Notes under the pieces: model-generated
Seen by the model: the letters and a program-made list of their open reading frames with translations, nothing else
The model's database searches: none
Told to the model about the DNA's origin: nothing
Program-made: the position numbers and the translations under genes
NCBI GenBank assembly: GCA_036556695.1
Contig: DATBIY010000027.1
Location: 1 to 31,519 of the forward strand
DNA from: DASSCW01 sp036556695
Lineage (GTDB): Bacteria; Chloroflexota; Limnocylindria; QHBO01
DNA: 31,519 nucleotides
Direction of reading: 5' to 3'
Shown: positions 22,409 through 30,391 of the stretch, in pieces
Layout of the letters: every line of letters starts with the position of its first letter
Position numbering within the stretch: position 1 is the first letter of the stretch

Positions 22409-23575
22409 GTGCGCCTCCTCTTGACGTCCCTGGCGGCGGTCGGGCACTTCAACTCCCTGCTGCCGCTTGCGGCGGCCGCTCGTGCTTTGGGACACGAGGT
22501 CGGCATCTGCACCGGCGACGCGTTCCGCGCAGATGCAGAAGCGATGGGCATGCGGTTCTTTGCGGGTGGTGCCTCGACCATGGAAGAGCTGATGGTCGAT
22601 GCTCCGCGTCATCGTGATGAGCGGCGCGCCGTCTGGACGCAACGGACCGTCTTCGGGACGCGCGCGCCGCAGCGGCTGATCCCCGATCTACTGCGGCATG
22701 TCGAATCCTGGCGACCGGACGTCATCGTGCGGGAGTCGGCCGAGTACGCGGGATGCCTCGTCGCCGAGAAGGTGGGCATTCCCCACGCCTCGCTGGCCAC
22801 CGGCTCGACGGGATCACAGGATGATCGACCGCGGCTGTTGGGAAGCGTGCTCGACGAGCGGCGCCGGGAGCTTGGCATGGAGCCCGACCCGGCGAGCCGC
22901 ATGATGTTCCGCTACCTCCACTTCGCGTTGACTCCGCCCCGCTGGGAAGGCGACAGCACGCCGTCCGCGACGACGCATCACCTGCGCTACGAGAATCCGC
23001 CGCGCGCCGGGGAGCATCGGCCCGAATGGCTAGGCGAGCCGCGCACCGAGCCGCTGGTCCTGGCCAGCCTGGGAACACTCATGTACCGCGAGCCCGGCCT
23101 GCTGCAGGCCATCGTCGAGGCGGTTGCGGATGAGCCGATGCAGGTCGTGGTGGTCATCGGCGACCAGGACCCGGCGAGCTTCGGCAGCCAGCCGCGCAAC
23201 GTGCGCTTCGCGGAACGCGTCCCCCAGATCACTGTGCTTTCGGAGTGCGACCTGTTCATCACGCACGGTGGCTTCAACAGCACCAAGGAGGCGCTCAGCT
23301 TCGGGCTGCCCCTCGTCGTGCTGCCGATCGGCGGCGATCAGCCGTTCACCGCCAGGAGGGTGGCGGCCCTGGGGCTGGGCCTGGCCGTTGCGCCGGAGGA
23401 GCGTGAGCCGGACATCATTCGCGCTCGCGTGCGTCGGGTGCTGCAGGAACCCGAGTTCCGGGCGAGCGCTCGCGCCTTTGCCGACGAAATGGAAGCGCTG
23501 CCGCCGATGAGCCATGCCGTCGGCCTGCTCGAGCGACTCGTGCAGGAGAAGCGCCCCATCCTGCGCGAGTCCTGA
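22409..23575 (+). CDS. GT1 family glycosyltransferase (UGT/MGT type)
   Basis: This 388-aa protein has the two-Rossmann GT-B fold of nucleotide-sugar glycosyltransferases that act on small lipophilic acceptors. The catalytic His13 is in VGHFNSLLPL. In the C-terminal half, a donor-binding motif THGGFNST begins near 285 (His286), and ends with GLPLVVLPIGGDQPF, where Asp310-Gln311 contact the sugar. It resembles macrolide and flavonoid glycosyltransferases. The acceptor is unknown. The start is GTG 22409, 7 nt after the cyclase stop, so it belongs to the same transcript as the two cyclase genes. It converges with the MFS gene after 6 nt. Confidence 0.88.
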   Translation: MRLLLTSLAAVGHFNSLLPLAAAARALGHEVGICTGDAFRADAEAMGMRFFAGGASTMEELMVDAPRHRDERRAVWTQRTVFGTRAPQRLIPDLLRHVESWRPDVIVRESAEYAGCLVAEKVGIPHASLATGSTGSQDDRPRLLGSVLDERRRELGMEPDPASRMMFRYLHFALTPPRWEGDSTPSATTHHLRYENPPRAGEHRPEWLGEPRTEPLVLASLGTLMYREPGLLQAIVEAVADEPMQVVVVIGDQDPASFGSQPRNVRFAERVPQITVLSECDLFITHGGFNSTKEALSFGLPLVVLPIGGDQPFTARRVAALGLGLAVAPEEREPDIIRARVRRVLQEPEFRASARAFADEMEALPPMSHAVGLLERLVQEKRPILRES

Positions 23576-23581
23576 CATGCG

Positions 23582-24859
23582 TCAGGAGGCGGCAGCTGCC
23601 TCTGACTCGGCCTCGATCGGATCCGATGGCGCGCGCTCGGCGCGTGCGAGCAGCACGAACGGCAGCGCCGCCAGCTGGATGCCGGCCGAGACGAGATAGC
23701 TGACCGCGTAGCCGCCGACGTCCGCGACGCGGCCGAGGACCGGCTGCGCCACGACGCCGCCGGCCGATCCCATCAGCGAATCGAACGACAGGACCGTGGC
23801 CCGCTGCTCGGAAGGGATGACGCCGTTGAGGAACGCCTGGCGCATCGGCCGGGTGATGGCGGCGATGAAGGAGCTGGCCGCAAGGATGAGCAGCGCGACC
23901 ACGAAGCCGGGCCGCAGGCCCAGGAGCGCGAGCAGCACCACGCCACTCAGTGAGCCGATGATCAGCGCATCGGTCCTTCGGCGGAAGAGGCGTCGCAGCC
24001 ATGGCACCGCCAGGCCGGCCACGATCTGCACCCCGGCGAAGATGGCCGCGGCAAGGCCGGCGATGGTGTAGGCCGTCGAGTCGCCGTACAGCTCCAGCAG
24101 GTATGGCTGGGCGGCATAGAAGACATAGATGCCCGTGCCCGCCACGAAGGGCGCGCCGAGCATGAGCCAGCGAACCGGCGGGTTTCGCAGGCCGCCGTCC
24201 ACGGAGCCACGCAGCACGGTCCGCACGGCCCCCACGGGATCTCCACGCGGCTGGGGCGTGAAGCCGATATCCCGCATGAATCGCAGCGCGACCAGCATGG
24301 TCAGCGCCAGCATCACGGCGCGGATGATGTACGGCACTCCCAGGTTCGTGATCTGCGCGACGAAGCCGCCGGCGACGGTGCCGAACAGCATCGCCGCGCC
24401 GCTCACCGTCTGCGCGCGCCCGAAGACGTGATCCAGGTGCCCCCGGAAGCCGGTGGCGGCAAGGGCATCCACCAGCCACGCCTCGGTGGCCCCGGAGAAG
24501 AAGGTGAAGCCCAGGCCCAGCAGGATGGAGGCGACTGCCCAGCCCAGCATCGGCGCGTGAAGCTGCCACATCAGCAGGTAAAGAAGGGTGGAGCCGAACA
24601 GCGTGAAAGCGCCCAGCACGAACGAGAAGCGGCGGCCGCGCGTATCGGCCACCACGCCAGTGGGGATCTCGAAGATGACCATTCCGGCCGTGAAGAACGC
24701 ATTGGCGGCGAAGGCCTCGGCGTTGGACAGGCCGGCGTCGAGCAGGAAGATGGTGTTGATGCCCCAGATGAACGAGGCAGCCAGCGTGGTGAGCAGGGTG
24801 AGCGTCAGGTACGTGCGCTCGACCGCACGAGCCGGGTCAGCAGCACGAGGCGCCGTCAC
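23582..24859 (-). CDS. MFS transporter
   Basis: This 425-aa protein has about 12 hydrophobic helices with a central cytoplasmic loop (RDIGFTPQPRGDPVGAVRTV, about 205-225). The loop 2-3 signature is GVVADTRGRRFS (68-79), the usual Asp-Arg-xx-Gly-Arg-Arg motif of the superfamily. It most likely exports a drug-like or metabolic compound by proton antiport. The substrate cannot be read. The C-terminus is short and acidic/Ala-rich. The start is GTG 24859, fitting the position of helix 1 (TYLTLTLLTTLAASF). No clear Shine-Dalgarno is present. It lies tail-to-tail with the glycosyltransferase, so they do not share an operon, though a glycosylated product could in principle be exported. Confidence 0.9.
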   Translation of the reverse strand: MTAPRAADPARAVERTYLTLTLLTTLAASFIWGINTIFLLDAGLSNAEAFAANAFFTAGMVIFEIPTGVVADTRGRRFSFVLGAFTLFGSTLLYLLMWQLHAPMLGWAVASILLGLGFTFFSGATEAWLVDALAATGFRGHLDHVFGRAQTVSGAAMLFGTVAGGFVAQITNLGVPYIIRAVMLALTMLVALRFMRDIGFTPQPRGDPVGAVRTVLRGSVDGGLRNPPVRWLMLGAPFVAGTGIYVFYAAQPYLLELYGDSTAYTIAGLAAAIFAGVQIVAGLAVPWLRRLFRRRTDALIIGSLSGVVLLALLGLRPGFVVALLILAASSFIAAITRPMRQAFLNGVIPSEQRATVLSFDSLMGSAGGVVAQPVLGRVADVGGYAVSYLVSAGIQLAALPFVLLARAERAPSDPIEAESEAAAAS

Positions 24860-25007
24860 CGGCTACAGGCCGGGACAGGAATCGAGGTCGCCAGCGCGAG
24901 ACGTCGAAGCATGTGCATCGAGGATAGCCCTCGGCAATTCACGCGGTTCACCTCAGTCACCCAGCGGACATCGGCTTGCCCGGAGCCTGCCGTAGGATTC
25001 GTGGCGT

Positions 25008-25853
25008 ATGAACGCCACCCCACTCCTCGAGGTCCCGCTGCTGTTCGAAACGGCCGATGGGACGACGCATGCGCCGCTGGTGATTGCCACCATCCACGGG
25101 CGGCAAGTCCCGTTCATCGTCGACACCGGCATGTCCGGCCACCTGCTCACCATGGAGATGGCCGCCGAGCTGCGTATCGAAGGCGAGCCGGGCGAAGAGG
25201 GAACGGACAGCACCGGGTCATCGGTCCCGTCCTGGAGCCTCGGTGAGGTGCCGGTCCAGATCGGCCCTGGCTGGTTCACGCTCGAGGACGTGGCGGGCAT
25301 CGCCGCACCGCCACCGTTCCTGCGGATGGGAATCGGTGGGGGCATCAGCCCGCAGCAGCTCCACGCCACGGCGTGGGCGGTGATGGACCTGCGAAACGAC
25401 ACGCTCGTGCTGCTGGACGGGGAGCAGCCGATCGACGAATGGCTGAGGATGCGGCATCCGGAGCTGCGCCACGTCGTGCTGGGCCGGGTGCTTGACGACG
25501 AAGGCATTTTGCTGGTGAGCCTGGCAGTCGCCGGCTACGAGCCGGTCACCACGCTGCTCGACACGGGTGGCAAAGGCACGGAAGTGCTGGCATCGGTGGT
25601 TCCGGGACTGACCGGCGGAGAGCTGCGCAGCACCGGCCATGGCGTCGGCGGCACCGAGGCGTTCGGCCGCGACGTGGCTGGCCAGGCGCTGGAGGTGGAC
25701 GGCTCACGCGTGCCGGTGGAGCGGCTGATCCTGCGTGATGAGATGGGCGGCGGCTACCAGATCCTGGTGGGCATGGACACCCTGCGCGGCGGCGTGCTGG
25801 CGGTCAGCCATGACCAGCAGCGGCCGGTGCACTGGCTATTCCCGGCCGACTGA
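25008..25853 (+). CDS. Two-lobed retropepsin-like aspartyl protease
   Basis: This 281-aa protein contains two copies of the retropepsin-like active-site strand: FIVDTGMSG (Asp39) and TLLDTGGKG (Asp185), about 146 residues apart. Each is followed by features of the fold, such as LRMGIGGG in the first lobe and ILVGMDTLR in the second. Bacterial retropepsin-like proteins usually carry one DTG and work as dimers. Two in one chain could form a complete pepsin-like enzyme. No signal peptide or membrane segment is seen, so it should be cytosolic. The substrate is unknown. TAGGAT lies 9 nt before the ATG. It is divergent from the MFS gene and converges with the gene at 25871. Confidence 0.82.
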   Translation: MNATPLLEVPLLFETADGTTHAPLVIATIHGRQVPFIVDTGMSGHLLTMEMAAELRIEGEPGEEGTDSTGSSVPSWSLGEVPVQIGPGWFTLEDVAGIAAPPPFLRMGIGGGISPQQLHATAWAVMDLRNDTLVLLDGEQPIDEWLRMRHPELRHVVLGRVLDDEGILLVSLAVAGYEPVTTLLDTGGKGTEVLASVVPGLTGGELRSTGHGVGGTEAFGRDVAGQALEVDGSRVPVERLILRDEMGGGYQILVGMDTLRGGVLAVSHDQQRPVHWLFPAD

Positions 25854-25870
25854 GCGCCGGCGAGCGGGTC

Positions 25871-26563
25871 CTAGCGCTTCTTCGCGGGTAGCCTGGGGCT
25901 GACCCTCCGACCCGTCGGCTCGGCGCCCGCTTCAACCTCGACCAGCGCCCAACCCGGCAGGGGCTCGAACAGCGACGTGCCAGTCACCGCAGTCAGCTCG
26001 ACAGCCCGCTGCAGCAAACGTCGGCCTGCATCCCGATCGGCCGCAGGCAGCTCTTCGACCAGCCGCTCCAGGCGGTGCTCCAGCACGCGGGTGGCGACGA
26101 TCGGCTCCCTCGCCTTGCGCGCCGCGCGAACGAGGTCCTCCGCGTCATCGATGCCCTCCAGTGAGAGCGCGCGGACCAGGCGCCGAGCGGCCGATGCCTC
26201 GGCATCGGGCAGGCGGTCGAGCCAGCTGGGCTTGCGCTTTGGCTCCTTGCGTGCCGGGGTCCTCGACTCTGCCTTGGACTCGCCCCGCTTCGCGCTGCCC
26301 TTGGAGGCCTTGGGTCGCGGCAGGGGCTTGATGGTGGTGCGGCGAGCCTCGGGCAGCTCCTCGGTGATGGCCTTCAGCGTCGCGAACGGGCCGCGGACCA
26401 GCTCCTGGCCCAGCTCATCGGTCGTGGTGGAGTCCACCAGGAACCAGCCCAGCGCCGCCTGGCGGACCTCGAAGCGGTCGTCGGCCGTGCGGTAGGTGCC
26501 GGCCTTCTGCCGGATGAGCTTGTTCGGATCGGTCTCGGTGTCGGCCTTCTTGCGGGCGGGCAT
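25871..26563 (-). CDS. Uncharacterised basic protein with compact N-terminal domain
   Basis: I do not recognise this 230-aa protein. Residues about 12-75 look like a small mixed fold (LIRQKAGTYRTADDRFEV, then LGWFLVDS and LVRGPFATLKAI). Residues 78-110 are a Lys/Arg/Pro-rich flexible linker. Residues about 112-210 are mostly helical and acidic/Arg-rich (DAEASAARRLVRALS, VLEHRLERLVEEL). The end is basic (RLPAKKR). The basic linker may bind nucleic acid or a protein partner. The ATG 26563 lies 2 nt after the stop of the SnoaL gene, so both are made from one transcript and are probably translationally coupled. The neighbours do not reveal a function. Confidence 0.75.
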   Translation of the reverse strand: MPARKKADTETDPNKLIRQKAGTYRTADDRFEVRQAALGWFLVDSTTTDELGQELVRGPFATLKAITEELPEARRTTIKPLPRPKASKGSAKRGESKAESRTPARKEPKRKPSWLDRLPDAEASAARRLVRALSLEGIDDAEDLVRAARKAREPIVATRVLEHRLERLVEELPAADRDAGRRLLQRAVELTAVTGTSLFEPLPGWALVEVEAGAEPTGRRVSPRLPAKKR

Positions 26564-26565
26564 CC

Positions 26566-26937
26566 TCAGCCGAAGAAGGCGTTGATCGCAGCCGTGTCAT
26601 CCGAGAACGCCCAGCGCTCGGTGACCTTGCCGTCGCGCATGTGATAAATCTCGGCGGTGCGGTAGTGGAACGTCTTGCCGTCGCGGGTGGCGGTGACGTT
26701 CATCAGCTGCACGGCATGCTGGTCATCGGCGACCACAGCATGCTCGTCGCCGCTGATCTCCCAGTTCGCACCCTCGGACTGGAAGCGCTCCATGAGCGCC
26801 TGCTTGCCGCGGGTCGGCTCATCGCGGCCGATCTCGTGCCAGACGACGTCGTCGGCCAGCATGTCGAAGAACGCCTGGAAATCGCCGGCATTCTGCGAAG
26901 CCTCGTGCAGGATGCGCGCGTTGGGATGCATGTCCAT
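26566..26937 (-). CDS. SnoaL-like NTF2-fold protein
   Basis: This 123-aa protein has the one-domain NTF2/SnoaL fold: a first helix (NARILHEASQNAGDFQAFFDMLADDVVWHE, of which the DVVWHE end is the family hallmark), TRGKQALMERFQSE, and a sheet ending AEIYHMRDGKVTERWAF. It resembles nuclear-transport-factor-2-like proteins of unknown substrate in many bacteria. The start at 26937 has GGAGA about 8 nt upstream. A minus-strand TAGGCT near 26969-26974 can serve as the -10, giving a short leader. It is the first gene of a pair with the unknown gene at 25871. It is only distantly similar to the SnoaL protein at 20075. Confidence 0.83.
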   Translation of the reverse strand: MDMHPNARILHEASQNAGDFQAFFDMLADDVVWHEIGRDEPTRGKQALMERFQSEGANWEISGDEHAVVADDQHAVQLMNVTATRDGKTFHYRTAEIYHMRDGKVTERWAFSDDTAAINAFFG

Positions 26938-27009
26938 CTCGCCATCTCCGCTGGGGAGCGCAAGCCTAGGCGCGCCCGCGGCCACCGGTCAAGGAACGTC
27001 GGCGAACCA

Positions 27010-27897
27010 TCACTCTCCCAACGCAGCGCGGGCGGCGGGCACCACCTCGCCGGCGTAGCGCTCCAAGCTGGCCTGGTCCGGCGCCCAGAAGACGAAGCCG
27101 TCGACGCCGAGATCCGTCCGCCAGCCGATGAGCCGATCGATCCAGCTGCGCACCGGCCCGTCCAGGTCCGCGCCGACCTGGCCACCGTCGTCGGTGATGG
27201 CGCCGCCGAAGTTGTAGAGCCGCCGGATGAGGGCCGGGTCGCGGCCGGCCTCGCGTGCCGCGGCATCGATCCGTGCGCTGGCCACGCGGAAACCGTGCGG
27301 CGGCAGGTAGCCGTGCGACGGCACCCAGCCATCGGCCACGCGGCCGATCAGCCGCAGCGCCCGAGGACGGTACGCCCCGATCCACAGCTCGATCCGGTGC
27401 GCGGGCGGCGGACCGGGCGGGTAGCCGGGCACCGGGTAGTGGTGCCCATCACCCCGGACCACGCGGCGCTCGGGACCCACGTCCAGCGCCCCGCGGATGA
27501 TGGCGATCGCCTCCTCCAGCGCATCGGCGGCCTCGGCGGAGGTGCGATGCGGGCCGCCCATGCCGGCCACCGCGTCCCAGAAGTTGCCGGCGCCCAGCCC
27601 CAGCTCGAAGCGGCCGCCGCTCATCACGTCGAGCGATGCGGCGGCCTTGGCGATCATGGTCGGCCCGCGCATCGGCAGGCTGGCGACGTCCGGGAAGATC
27701 GAAACACGCTGCGTGCGCGCCAGCAGATCGGCGATCAGCTGGAAGGTGTCCAGGAAGCGGCGCTGGTACGGATGATCCTGGATCCCGATGAAGTCGAGCC
27801 CGCTGGCATCGGCTCGCTGCGCCCATTCCACGAGCTGTGCGTGGTTCGCGGCCTCCGGCACCAGCGAGATGCCGAACAGCGCCCGGCGGGGGAGCAT
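27010..27897 (-). CDS. LLM-class (luciferase-like) F420-dependent oxidoreductase
   Basis: This 295-aa protein has the bacterial-luciferase TIM-barrel pattern: GISLVPEA at the N-terminus, DFIGIQDHPYQ, VSIFPDVASLPMRGP, GGRFELGLGAGNFWDA, and LWIGAYRPRALRLIGRVADGW near residues 170-190. The GRFELGLGAG and ADGW motifs are typical of F420- or FMN-using members. I favour F420 because of the subgroup pattern, but this is inferred. The substrate is unknown. It starts 3 nt after the stop of the VOC gene, so the two form an operon. A small-molecule oxidation or breakdown route for both is plausible. Confidence 0.88.
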   Translation of the reverse strand: MLPRRALFGISLVPEAANHAQLVEWAQRADASGLDFIGIQDHPYQRRFLDTFQLIADLLARTQRVSIFPDVASLPMRGPTMIAKAAASLDVMSGGRFELGLGAGNFWDAVAGMGGPHRTSAEAADALEEAIAIIRGALDVGPERRVVRGDGHHYPVPGYPPGPPPAHRIELWIGAYRPRALRLIGRVADGWVPSHGYLPPHGFRVASARIDAAAREAGRDPALIRRLYNFGGAITDDGGQVGADLDGPVRSWIDRLIGWRTDLGVDGFVFWAPDQASLERYAGEVVPAARAALGE

Positions 27898-27900
27898 CGG

Positions 27901-28275
27901 CTATTGCTCGATGACGGACAGGATGTTGCCGGCGGGGTCCTTGAACCAGGCGATCAGCGGACCGCGTGGATCGCGGGAGATGCCCTTCTCGTCCTGGCCG
28001 GCCTCCGGGCCGTAGTGCTCGAACGTGACGCCGGCGGCGGTCAGCGCGTCGACGGCGGCCCCGATATCGGGCACCGGGAAGTTCAGCACCGTGTACGTCG
28101 CCGGCTCGTGGTTGTCCTTGGGATAGACGAAGACCGGGCTGCGCCCGGGGATGCGGAGCGCCAGTCCCGCGGGCTCGTTGCCGACGTCGATGCCCAGCAC
28201 CTCGCCATAGAAGCGCTGCGCGGCCTCGAGATCGTTGACCGAGAAGCCTGAGAATGCCTGGCTGTCCTTGAGCAT
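27901..28275 (-). CDS. VOC-superfamily (glyoxalase/dioxygenase-like) protein
   Basis: This 124-aa protein shows the paired beta-alpha-beta-beta-beta modules of the vicinal-oxygen-chelate fold. The first has FSGFSVNDLEAAQRFYGEVLGI, split as FSGFSVNDLEAA and QRFYGEVLGI. The second has YTVLNFPVPDIGAAVDAL and ends WFKDPAGNILSVIEQ. The FKDPAGN turn is common to glyoxalase-like members. Metal ligands are not clear. It may be a small-molecule binding or resistance protein, or an enzyme on the same substrate as the LLM gene. The start at 28275 has a strong AGGAGAG Shine-Dalgarno site. The first gene of the VOC-LLM pair, it is divergent from the lipoprotein gene. Confidence 0.87.
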   Translation of the reverse strand: MLKDSQAFSGFSVNDLEAAQRFYGEVLGIDVGNEPAGLALRIPGRSPVFVYPKDNHEPATYTVLNFPVPDIGAAVDALTAAGVTFEHYGPEAGQDEKGISRDPRGPLIAWFKDPAGNILSVIEQ

Positions 28276-28363
28276 GGGTCTCTCCTGTCCTGAACCGACG
28301 TGTGACGGGCGGTGTAGCAGAGTGTGGGGCGCCCGCCCGGCCCCTGCACGGAGGACGGTTTTC

Positions 28364-29344
28364 ATGGCGGCGACTGCTCGGGCCGGAGCGGCTGCGCTCT
28401 TCTTCGTCCTGGCGGGCTGCGCGACCACCTCGGGAACGCCCTCGGCGCCTGCGCCGGTTGGTCCGGTAGAGGTCGTTGGCTCGGAGCCGATCCTGGCAGC
28501 GGCGGACCTTGGCGACTACGGCGCCATCCTGCCCTCGGTGTACTTCATGGCCGATGGCGAACGGCATGCCTACTTCATAGGCTTCGGCGAGGAGCGCGGT
28601 GACCAGCGAGCCTTCCACGCGACGTCTGCCGATGGCGTGGACTGGACGATCGACGAGGAGGATCCCTTGGCCCAGCTCGGGCTGGACCTCAGCCCACCCG
28701 GCCCGATCCCAGGGACCGTGCTGCAGGCCGACGATGGCACGTGGGTCATGTACCTGGGGGGCCTGGAGGCGCCGTTGCTGCGCGGCGGGGTCATCTGGCG
28801 AGCCACCTCCGACTCGCCGGCTGGCCCGTGGGTCGCCGACCCGGAGCCGATCGTGGGGCTGGGCGAGCGGGGAGAGTGGGACGATCTGGGCATCGACTTC
28901 CCGGCCGTCGTGCGGACGGATGAGGGGTGGCTGATGCTCTACGGCGGCGTGGGCAACGCCGATCGTGAGTCGTCGAGCATTGGGCTGGCGACGTCCGAAG
29001 ACGGAATCACCTGGACGAAGGAGCCGGAGCCGGTCCTGCGTCCCGACCTGTGCGCCGGACCCGACGGTCGCGTGGCCACGCTCGCCCGCCTGCTCCCCAC
29101 CGACGACGGCTTCCTGTTGCTCTACGACCGCGGCCGCGAGACAGGCGCCGCGACCTCGCCCGACGGCCGGACGTGGACCTGCGCCAGCAGAGAGCCGATC
29201 CTTCGCGCGGCCGACGTGCCGGGCAGCGAGGGCATCCACACCATGGCCGCCACGCTCATCGACGGCAAGGTCAGCCTGCTGATCGAGTCGCTGATCGGCC
29301 AGGGCGGCTCCGAGCTATGGCTGGGGGAGCTGGAATTGCCCTAG
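28364..29344 (+). CDS. Lipoprotein with Asp-box beta-propeller-like repeats
   Basis: This 326-aa protein has a lipoprotein signal ending VLAGC, with lipidation at Cys19. The mature part contains repeated beta-sheet blades with Asp-box-like SxDGxxW motifs: SADGVDW, SEDGITW and SPDGRTW. The sequences between them, such as GTWVMYLGG and GWLMLYGG, recall five-bladed propellers of the GH43/GH32/GH117 clan. It could bind or cut a glycan at the cell surface. Catalytic acids cannot be assigned with confidence. ATG 28364 has GGAGG 8 nt upstream, which decides the start. Its stop overlaps the opposite-strand stop of the methyltransferase at 29341, sharing the bases CTAG. Confidence 0.82.
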   Translation: MAATARAGAAALFFVLAGCATTSGTPSAPAPVGPVEVVGSEPILAAADLGDYGAILPSVYFMADGERHAYFIGFGEERGDQRAFHATSADGVDWTIDEEDPLAQLGLDLSPPGPIPGTVLQADDGTWVMYLGGLEAPLLRGGVIWRATSDSPAGPWVADPEPIVGLGERGEWDDLGIDFPAVVRTDEGWLMLYGGVGNADRESSSIGLATSEDGITWTKEPEPVLRPDLCAGPDGRVATLARLLPTDDGFLLLYDRGRETGAATSPDGRTWTCASREPILRAADVPGSEGIHTMAATLIDGKVSLLIESLIGQGGSELWLGELELP

Positions 29345-30327
29345 CTCGCTTCCAGCAGATACCACTCGAGGGTTGTCGCCGATACCGGCAGCGCGTCCAC
29401 CGCGCCACCTGCAATCACCTCGCCGCGCGGCGTCGGTTGGGCACGCGAGCGACATTCCTCCAGGACCGCGGTGGCCCAACCGGCGGAGGCGGCGGCCGAG
29501 CTCAGCGAGTCGAGGTCGGCGGTGGCCGTGAAGCCCAGGTCCGTCAGCGCTGCCCGATTTGCGGCATCGTCCGGCGGATAGCCATAGCCGACGTTGCGAA
29601 ATGCCCCGTTGCAGGCGCGGCGGAGCTCGGCAAGCGCCGGGCGTGGATCCGGGATGTTCTGCAGCCCGACGTAGGTGGTGGCAGCGGGGATGCTCGCATC
29701 CGCGAAGGGCAGGGCCGCGGCATCGGCCACCAGGCAGTCGACCATGTCGGTCAGTCCTGCATCGGCCATGCGTGCGCGCAGACGAAGCATGGCCACCGCG
29801 CTCAGGTCGCTGGCGACGACCGGGATGCCGGCACGCGCCAGCAGCTCGACCAGCGTGCCGCGGCCGGAGGCCACGTCCAGCACCCAGTCGCTTGCGGCGC
29901 AGTGACGGACGCAGGCAGCGAGCAACGCGTCCCGGCAGGCTCGCTGCTCGGCGCCGTACAGCAGCGGATCGGCCGTGGCGATCGCCTGTGCCGCGGCCGC
30001 GAGCTCGCCGCGCGCCTCATGGACCATGGCCCGGAACACCAGGTCAGCACCGTTGAGATCGAAAAGCGGGACGCCCATCAATGCCTGCCGGGTGGCGGGC
30101 TCGGCGGCAAGGGCATCGGCCAGTCCGCGGGTGGAGTCGCGCCAGATGTCCTGCGCGTCAAACGGCGCCAGGATGGCCACGCCGTCGCGGACTTCGTAGG
30201 TGGCTCCGCAGGACGCGCATGCGGCAGTCGCCGACAGCACGTCGCCAGCCTCGGCGGCCGCGACCTGCCAGTTGACGTCCCCGCGGCATGCCGCGCAGAC
30301 GAGCCGATCCAGGACGGGCTTGTGCAT
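29341..30327 (-). CDS. Trm112-like zinc ribbon fused to SAM-dependent methyltransferase
   Basis: This 328-aa protein starts with a Trm112/YcaR-like zinc ribbon: Cys11 and Cys14 in LVCAAC, Cys37 and Cys40 in CASCG, then YEVRDGVAIL. A linker of about 90 residues leads to a class I methyltransferase domain (about 145-320). It has motif I VLDVASGRGTLVELL, VVASDLSA for the acidic end of strand 2, and VADAAALPFAD as motif III. Trm112 is usually a separate partner protein that activates methyltransferases; here it is attached. The target could be RNA, a quinone or another small molecule. The start is ATG 30327, with TAGCAT ending 7 nt upstream. It is divergent from the cyclase at 30392. Confidence 0.86.
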   Translation of the reverse strand: MHKPVLDRLVCAACRGDVNWQVAAAEAGDVLSATAACASCGATYEVRDGVAILAPFDAQDIWRDSTRGLADALAAEPATRQALMGVPLFDLNGADLVFRAMVHEARGELAAAAQAIATADPLLYGAEQRACRDALLAACVRHCAASDWVLDVASGRGTLVELLARAGIPVVASDLSAVAMLRLRARMADAGLTDMVDCLVADAAALPFADASIPAATTYVGLQNIPDPRPALAELRRACNGAFRNVGYGYPPDDAANRAALTDLGFTATADLDSLSSAAASAGWATAVLEECRSRAQPTPRGEVIAGGAVDALPVSATTLEWYLLEAS

Positions 30328-30391
30328 GGCCCGGATGCTACTGAGCCACCGCAACCGGCCGACGGCTGGCCACGGGGCGGACAATACGGGC

